A model generated the notes under the pieces. That model was not told the origin of the DNA. It worked only from the letters and a program-made list of their open reading frames with translations, and searched no databases. The position numbers and the translations under genes were made by a program. Of a stretch of 5,208 nt of DNA, positions 1 through 3,840 are shown piece by piece; position 1 is the stretch's first letter; each line of letters opens with the position of its first letter. The DNA is from Bacilli bacterium (GTDB lineage: Bacteria > Bacillota_I > Bacilli_A > RF39 > UBA660). Location of the stretch: assembly GCA_017470045.1 (NCBI GenBank), contig JAFUFG010000028.1, positions 1 to 5,208 on the forward strand, read 5' to 3'.

Positions 1-433
1 AAAACAAAAAGATAAATTATTAGATTTAAGTTTAAAAGGAATAATTGATGACTTTGAGTTTAAAAAAAGAAATGATAAATTTAATCAAGAATTATTTACA
101 TTACAAAAACAAATTGATAATTCACAAAATCAAAATTTAGAAGAAGAAAGATTAAGAAATAAATTAAAAGAAATAGAATCTTGCTTAACTACTAAATTAG
201 ATATTAAAGAGAATTTACCATTCTTAGTAAATTTATTAGTTGATAAAGTTATCGTTGAAAAAGTTAATAATGATAGAAAACATATTAGATTATATATTTA
301 TTTTGATTTTAATACACCAGATATAGATATAGATTTAGATATGAACGAAAAAGTAGAACTTAAAGATAAGACATTAAAAACTATGGCTTGTCGTAGAGAT
401 TCTTCTGTCCTAAAGTGTTCGTGTATTGATACA
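1..433. mobile_element. Right end of an integrated serine-recombinase element
   Basis: The left 430 bases carry recombinase coding sequence at roughly 15-20 percent G+C. From about 430 onward the sequence is a well-conserved penicillin-binding protein interior at a clearly higher G+C. The PBP frame has no natural 5' end: upstream it is closed by TAA at 411-413, and no ribosome binding site precedes its first possible start. This is what is expected where an element has inserted into a gene. Element size and type (prophage, ICE, transposon or simple island) cannot be judged because the rest lies outside the window. The exact boundary is uncertain by about 15 bases. Confidence 0.68.
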
Positions 434-499
434 AAGCAACCCAGGATTTGTAAAATTAGGACAAATGTTAGGAAAAGAAAGATTATTTGGATACATTAA
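2..499 (+). CDS. Large serine recombinase (site-specific integrase), C-terminal part; 5' end outside window
   Basis: An open frame enters from the left edge and gives 165 residues before TAA at 497-499. The visible part has the layout of the C-terminal region of large serine recombinases. A lysine/glutamate-rich helical stretch (LLDLSLKGIIDDFEFKKRND, then a coiled coil to about residue 60) comes first. A segment with NLPFLVNLLVDKVIVEKVNN followed by a short beta-like run (IRLYIYFDFN) comes next. In this family the coiled coil sits in the DNA-binding C-terminal domain and controls integration versus excision; the catalytic serine domain would lie upstream of the window. The gene points towards the junction with a host gene, as usual for integrases encoded at an element's end. 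The last 20 or so codons lie in DNA that also encodes the penicillin-binding protein fragment in another frame, so the final tail is probably supplied by the host sequence. The gene is much poorer in G+C than what follows. Assignment rests on architecture; the catalytic domain was not seen. Confidence 0.78.
   Translation, partial: KQKDKLLDLSLKGIIDDFEFKKRNDKFNQELFTLQKQIDNSQNQNLEEERLRNKLKEIESCLTTKLDIKENLPFLVNLLVDKVIVEKVNNDRKHIRLYIYFDFNTPDIDIDLDMNEKVELKDKTLKTMACRRDSSVLKCSCIDTKQPRICKIRTNVRKRKIIWIH
415..440. other. Candidate attachment-site junction (attL/attR) of the integrated element
   Basis: At 422-433 there is an interrupted palindrome: TGTAT, central TG, ATACA. Serine integrase sites are typically imperfectly symmetric about a non-palindromic central dinucleotide where strands are exchanged, so TG at 427-428 (or the adjacent GA at 428-429) is a candidate core. 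The recognisable PBP sequence starts at about 435, with S-N-P-G-F. The placement is inferred; the other end of the element and an empty site are needed to define the core. Confidence 0.4.
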
Positions 500-1298
500 T
501 AAATTCGGCTTTGGAAATAAAACAGGTATTGATTTAAATGGGGAATCCGAAGGTATTCTTTTCTCTATGGATAAAATTGGTAATGTAGAATTAGCAACAT
601 CTGCCTTTGGACAAGGGGTATCCGTAACACCAATTCAACAAGTAGCAGCCGTATCATCTGTAGTAAATGGAGGTTATTACTATAAACCCTATATCGTAAA
701 AAGAATTGTAGAAGATAACACAAATACGATTTTAGAAGATCACAAAAAAGTACTAGTAAGAAGAACAGTATCCAAAGAAACTTCTAAAATTATGAGAAGA
801 GCATTAGAATATGTAGTAGCAAAAGGTGGAGGAAAATCTGCATATATCGAAGGATATCGAATCGGAGGAAAAACAGGTACTGCTCAAAAAGTAGAAAACG
901 GAAAATATTTAGTAGGAAACTATATTATGTCTTTTATGTCTGTAGTACCAGCAAATAATCCAGAAGCAGTTTTCTATTTAGCGATTGATAATCCGAAAAA
1001 CACAGCATTATTATCAAGCTATACAACTACACCAATCGCAAGAAGAGTTTTGTTAGATATTATTGATGCTTTAAAAATAGAAAAACAAGAAAATGCCGTA
1101 GAAAAAGATTATGAATGGAATGACATCTTAACATATGAAGTACCAAATGTAATTGGAAAAAGTAAGAGTGAAGCAAAAAAAGAATTAGGAAATTTCGAAA
1201 TAGAATATTCTGGTACTGGAGAAAAAGTAATCGATCAATCACCAAGTCCAGGAAGTATGCAAGAAGACCGAGGAGTAGTAAAATTACTTTTAGGATAA
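426..1298 (+). CDS. 3' fragment of a class B penicillin-binding protein (FtsI/SpoVD/PBP2B type) with PASTA domain, interrupted by the mobile element
   Basis: This is the C-terminal half of a class B transpeptidase, the enzyme family that cross-links septal or spore peptidoglycan outside the membrane. Residues below count from TTG at 426. The fragment opens at the second catalytic motif: where S-x-N is expected it reads Q3-S4-N5 followed by PGFVKLGQ. It then keeps the conserved GFGNKTGIDLNGE stretch, the third motif K149-T150-G151 (GGKTGTAQK), and a C-terminal PASTA domain at about 237-290 (YEVPNVIGKSKSEAKKEL, ending in VVKLLLG). Missing are the N-terminal membrane anchor, the dimerisation domain and the SxxK active-site serine, so the fragment cannot be a working transpeptidase. 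The TTG at 426 has no ribosome binding site, is probably not a real start and may be element sequence. The frame downstream is intact with no decay, which fits a recent or reversible insertion. Whether the parent gene is the division or the sporulation paralogue cannot be told; no mraY follows it. Confidence 0.85.
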   Translation: MIQSNPGFVKLGQMLGKERLFGYINKFGFGNKTGIDLNGESEGILFSMDKIGNVELATSAFGQGVSVTPIQQVAAVSSVVNGGYYYKPYIVKRIVEDNTNTILEDHKKVLVRRTVSKETSKIMRRALEYVVAKGGGKSAYIEGYRIGGKTGTAQKVENGKYLVGNYIMSFMSVVPANNPEAVFYLAIDNPKNTALLSSYTTTPIARRVLLDIIDALKIEKQENAVEKDYEWNDILTYEVPNVIGKSKSEAKKELGNFEIEYSGTGEKVIDQSPSPGSMQEDRGVVKLLLG

Positions 1299-1307
1299 AA
1301 CTAGTTG

Positions 1308-1316
1308 TGCTATAAT
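1308..1316 (+). promoter_or_regulatory. Extended -10 promoter (TGnTATAAT) of the GNAT/DUF1653 operon
   Basis: TGCTATAAT matches the extended -10 consensus exactly. No good -35 box is seen at 17 bases upstream, as is acceptable for extended -10 promoters. Transcription would start near 1322-1324, leaving a leader of only about 13 bases that is almost wholly the ribosome binding site AAGGTGA before ATG 1336. The promoter begins 10 bases after the PBP stop, so this operon does not depend on transcription of the interrupted gene. Confidence 0.7.
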
Positions 1317-1335
1317 CAAAATAGAAGGTGAAACT

Positions 1336-1830
1336 ATGGAAATAATAGAATACGACAAAAAGTATGAAGAAGATGCAAAAGATTTACTAGTAGAATTAGA
1401 GGAATACATCGTTTCCATCGATCAAGATGAATTAGATCAAGTAGGAGAAGAGTATCGTGAAAAAATGCTAGGAGTAGATTTTAAAGAACTAGAAGAAAAT
1501 GAAGGAAAATGTTTTTTAGCAGTAGAAGATGGAAAAGCAATAGGACTTATCATGGGATGTCTACGTGCCTATGAAGAAGCAGATCATTTAGATTACAAAT
1601 GTCCAAAGTCTGGTGCTATTACAGAATTAATTGTTACAAATAAAATAAGAAGTTCTGGTGTAGGAAAAGCTTTAATGCAAAAGATGGAAGAATATTTAAA
1701 AAGTTTAGGATGCGAATATATTTTAATCGACTTATTTGCTTATAATAAAAACGCTGAAAACTTTTATACAAAGGGTGGATACCACGCAAGAATGCACACA
1801 TTAATTAAGAAAGTAGGAGAAGAAGAATGA
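1336..1830 (+). CDS. GNAT-family N-acetyltransferase
   Basis: The 164-residue product is a single GNAT domain, expected to move an acetyl group from acetyl-CoA to an amine in the cytoplasm. The acetyl-CoA pyrophosphate-binding motif is seen as R105-S-S-G108-V-G110-K-A within [20 protein letters not shown] (95-114). It is followed by the typical helix and the strand-plus-helix [13 protein letters not shown] (137-149), which is the usual motif B ending. The N-terminal part ([20 protein letters not shown]) is the usual first strand and helix, followed by a very acidic stretch to about residue 56. Length is normal for the family. ATG 1336 follows the binding site GGTGA by 4 bases. It is the first gene of a three-gene unit and its stop overlaps the next start as ATGA. 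The substrate (a protein N-terminus, polyamine, antibiotic or other amine) cannot be predicted. Confidence 0.9.
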   Translation: MEIIEYDKKYEEDAKDLLVELEEYIVSIDQDELDQVGEEYREKMLGVDFKELEENEGKCFLAVEDGKAIGLIMGCLRAYEEADHLDYKCPKSGAITELIVTNKIRSSGVGKALMQKMEEYLKSLGCEYILIDLFAYNKNAENFYTKGGYHARMHTLIKKVGEEE

Positions 1831-2075
1831 GAAAACTAAAGATTCATGGAATTTATAAACATTTCAAAGGAGATTACTACCTAGTAGAAGATATTGGGAT
1901 GTACTCCGAAACAGGAGAAACATGTGTTATCTATAGACACTTATATGGAGATGGAAGTCTATGCATCCGACCATTAGAGATGTTTTTATCGGAAGTAGAT
2001 CATGAAAAATATCCAGATGTAAAACAAAAATATCGTTTTGAATTACAAAAAATAGAACAAAAAAATAAGAAATAG
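1827..2075 (+). CDS. DUF1653 domain protein
   Basis: The 82-residue product is essentially one DUF1653 domain. Recognisable family features are [18 protein letters not shown] near the start, the central [19 protein letters not shown], and the [12 protein letters not shown] segment, then a short charged tail ([11 protein letters not shown]). Proteins of this family are small, probably beta-rich and cytoplasmic; their biochemical role is not established, so none is assigned. The start ATG overlaps the stop of the acetyltransferase gene (ATGA, 1827-1830), with AGGAG at about 1815-1819 as ribosome binding site, implying translational coupling. Length is normal for stand-alone members. Confidence 0.88.
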   Translation: MRKLKIHGIYKHFKGDYYLVEDIGMYSETGETCVIYRHLYGDGSLCIRPLEMFLSEVDHEKYPDVKQKYRFELQKIEQKNKK

Positions 2076-2090
2076 TAGGTGAGGTAGAAT

Positions 2091-3047
2091 ATGCAATTTG
2101 GACCGTTATGGATTGGAACAGTAATTGGAAGTAAAGCTTTAGAAGTATCGGATATATTATATATGTATAAAGTCGCAGCAGATAATGGATACAAAATGGA
2201 TGGTAATAAAGTAGGACCAGTTACTGTATTAGATGAATCAGTAGGAACAGAAGTAGAAAGTTTTCTATCATTTGTACCAATTATAAATTTAGTAGTACAA
2301 ATGCAAAGAAGTGTAGCAACAAGAATGCAAATTGAAGAGATATTACGTACTTTTAACGAATATGGTGCAATGGAAGAAATGACAAAAGAAGAAAAGGAAA
2401 AATATCAAGAAAAACCAACTGGTAGAAATGCTTTTAAAATATCAGAAGAAGCATATACTAGATATCTTCTTCCTTTATATGCAACAGTAAATGACTCCAT
2501 TGGAGTATTAGATTTAAATATTGGAAAAGACCTTGATGATGTTATTGTAACAAGAGCAATAGGAGCGTTTGAAATAATCAGTGAAGAAGATATAAAAAAA
2601 ATTGTAGACTTATTGATTAATAATTTTGAAACAAAAGAAGAATTTATCGAAGCAATCGAAGAAAGTAACAAAATCATTGTAAAAGAATTAAAAGAACAAT
2701 TAAAACTTGCTAAAAAGTTACATAAGATTGCAAATAAAGAAGGAAAAAAATTCGAAAAAGAAGTAGTAAAAGACATAAATCAAACTTATAAAGAATTAGA
2801 GGAAAAAAAGAATAGCTCTAGTGATGAAAAACAATTGATGGTAATTGATAAAGAAAAACAAGCTTTAATCGTATACAAAGAAGAATTAAAAGCACTAACA
2901 AAAAAAGAAAAAAAAGAACATCCATTAGAATATTTAAATCAATTAGATGAAAAGAAAAATCATCTGGAAAAGATAAAAGAAGAAATATTAGGAGATGATA
3001 GTTTAAAGAAAACTCCTAAACCAACAAACAAAGAAAAGAAAAAATAG
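2091..3047 (+). CDS. Hypothetical protein with lysine/glutamate-rich helical C-terminal half
   Basis: I do not recognise this 318-residue protein. The N-terminal part (1-50) is mixed and glycine-containing (FGPLWIGTVIGSKALEVSDI). A hydrophobic stretch at about 57-70 (SFLSFVPIINLVVQ) is too short and isolated to be a confident membrane span. Residues 113-180 look like a compact alpha-helical region (FKISEEAYTRYLLPLYATVN; EEDIKKIVDLLINNFETKEE). From about 185 to the end the sequence is strongly helical and highly charged, with probable coiled coil, finishing in a basic tail rich in lysine. ATG 2091 follows a strong binding site, AGGTGAGGT (2077-2085). It is the last gene of the unit, 15 bases after the DUF1653 gene, and its TAG is already part of the terminator stem. 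No signal peptide is seen, so it is probably cytoplasmic or membrane-associated. Coding is supported by a long open frame, good start signals and typical codon use. Confidence 0.85.
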   Translation: MQFGPLWIGTVIGSKALEVSDILYMYKVAADNGYKMDGNKVGPVTVLDESVGTEVESFLSFVPIINLVVQMQRSVATRMQIEEILRTFNEYGAMEEMTKEEKEKYQEKPTGRNAFKISEEAYTRYLLPLYATVNDSIGVLDLNIGKDLDDVIVTRAIGAFEIISEEDIKKIVDLLINNFETKEEFIEAIEESNKIIVKELKEQLKLAKKLHKIANKEGKKFEKEVVKDINQTYKELEEKKNSSSDEKQLMVIDKEKQALIVYKEELKALTKKEKKEHPLEYLNQLDEKKNHLEKIKEEILGDDSLKKTPKPTNKEKKK

Positions 3048-3071
3048 AATTCCAAGGGAATTCTTTTTTTT
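3046..3071 (+). terminator. Intrinsic terminator of the GNAT/DUF1653/hypothetical operon
   Basis: A perfect 8-bp stem, AGAATTCC (3046-3053) and GGAATTCT (3057-3064), closes a 3-base AAG loop and is followed by a run of seven T (3065-3071). The stem begins inside the TAG stop codon of the upstream gene. Confidence 0.88.
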
Positions 3072-3072
3072 A

Positions 3073-3081
3073 TGATATAAT
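3073..3081 (+). promoter_or_regulatory. Extended -10 promoter (TGnTATAAT) of the membrane-anchored protein gene
   Basis: TGATATAAT is a consensus extended -10 element. It starts within two bases of the T-run of the preceding terminator, so termination and re-initiation are nearly abutting. The predicted start near 3087-3089 leaves a leader of about 9 bases that consists of the ribosome binding site GGTGAT (3088-3093). Confidence 0.7.
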
Positions 3082-3096
3082 GAACATGGTGATAGT

Positions 3097-3744
3097 ATGA
3101 AAAAACAAATAGGTTTAATTGGGGTAATCATTATTATAGTAATAATTGGAAAATATGTATTAAGTATTCCATACCAATTAACAGAGAAACAAGAAAAAAT
3201 GATTCAAGAAATAAATAAAGGCTTATTAATCAAAGATTTTTATACTCTTCTACAAGAAGATTCCGATCCAGCTATTTCGTACCAAGACATTCGTTTAAAA
3301 CAATTCGATAACTTCAATTGTTCCGAAAAAGATAATCAGTATATCTGTACAAAAGAGAATACTTCGATAACAATAGAAAAGACTAAATCATACTTAGATC
3401 TTGCAAAAGAAGAAAAACTAGAAGTAAAAGGACTAAGAAATGATATTGATCTCTTTGGCAAAATAAAAGATTCATCCAATTCGAATCTACTATTCCGTTC
3501 TCTATCTAATCAAAAAAAAGATAAGCAATTTCAATTATTCGCAATAAAACATCTACCAGTAATCCATAGTTTAGATTTAATTAGTGGTGATATAGAAGGT
3601 TATATTACACATCCATCCTCAGAAGAAAGAATCATTTATTTAACGCAAAAAGAAAAGACTTATAAAATAACATTAAAAGACTTATCTTTCTTTAAAAAAT
3701 CAACGATTCAAGAATTACTAAATACAATAAAAATAAAAGATTAA
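3097..3744 (+). CDS. Hypothetical membrane-anchored extracytoplasmic protein
   Basis: The 215-residue product is not recognised. The N-terminus is MKK followed by an uninterrupted hydrophobic segment (about 5-23, IGLIGVIIIIVIIGKYVLSI) with no clear signal-peptidase site. It is therefore likely a single-pass anchor with residues 25-215 outside the cell. The outer part starts with a helical segment (LTEKQEKMIQEINKGLLIKD) and continues as mixed alpha/beta sequence. It carries two cysteines only, C75 and C84, nine residues apart in a FNCSEKDNQYICTKE stretch, which could form a disulfide across a hairpin. No catalytic motif or known domain is seen. ATG 3097 is preceded by GGTGAT with a 3-base gap. 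The gene has its own promoter and terminator, so it is a single-gene unit between an intracellular operon and a surface-protein gene. Coding confidence is high; function is unknown. Confidence 0.85.
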   Translation: MKKQIGLIGVIIIIVIIGKYVLSIPYQLTEKQEKMIQEINKGLLIKDFYTLLQEDSDPAISYQDIRLKQFDNFNCSEKDNQYICTKENTSITIEKTKSYLDLAKEEKLEVKGLRNDIDLFGKIKDSSNSNLLFRSLSNQKKDKQFQLFAIKHLPVIHSLDLISGDIEGYITHPSSEERIIYLTQKEKTYKITLKDLSFFKKSTIQELLNTIKIKD

Positions 3745-3760
3745 TATCTTTTGTTTTTTT
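3731..3760 (+). terminator. Intrinsic terminator wrapped around the stop codon
   Basis: AAAAGAT (3735-3741) pairs with ATCTTTT (3746-3752) around a TAAT loop, followed by G and seven T (3754-3760). A T-G pair (3734/3753) and A-T pairs outside it could lengthen the stem. The loop contains the TAA stop (3742-3744). The stem is A+T rich, so its strength is moderate. Confidence 0.72.
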
Positions 3761-3791
3761 ATTCGTATTTCACCAAAATTGTTGTAAGAAA

Positions 3792-3800
3792 TGTTATAAT
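3792..3800 (+). promoter_or_regulatory. Extended -10 promoter (TGnTATAAT) of the glycine-rich surface protein gene
   Basis: TGTTATAAT is a consensus extended -10 element; a second TATAAT follows at once (3800-3805), so two start points a few bases apart are possible. No convincing -35 box is seen. The leader of about 30 bases is longer than at the two upstream units and carries AGGTGAT (3830-3836) four bases before ATG 3841. Confidence 0.68.
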
Positions 3801-3840
3801 ATAATATGAGTAAAAATAGACAAAAAGGTAGGTGATAAAC

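Noticed and set aside
360..440. tRNA 3' end as the attachment site
   Set aside because: No T-arm sequence (GGTTCGAATCC type), acceptor stem or CCA pattern is present; the target is a protein gene.
414..499. Programmed frameshift fusing the recombinase to the PBP fragment
   Set aside because: The frames overlap, but I see no convincing slippery site with a downstream structure; insertion explains the overlap.
1060..1245. Minus-strand open frame of 61 codons inside the PBP gene
   Set aside because: It is antisense to the conserved PASTA region, has no ribosome binding site evidence and its product is low-complexity Leu/His/Phe.
2000..2194. Minus-strand open frame across the DUF1653/hypothetical gene boundary
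   Set aside because: It overlaps two well-supported sense genes and their ribosome binding site, and the product resembles nothing known.
2405..2776. Minus-strand open frame of 123 codons
   Set aside because: Its Ser/Phe-rich product is the usual complement of Lys/Glu-rich coding sequence on the other strand.
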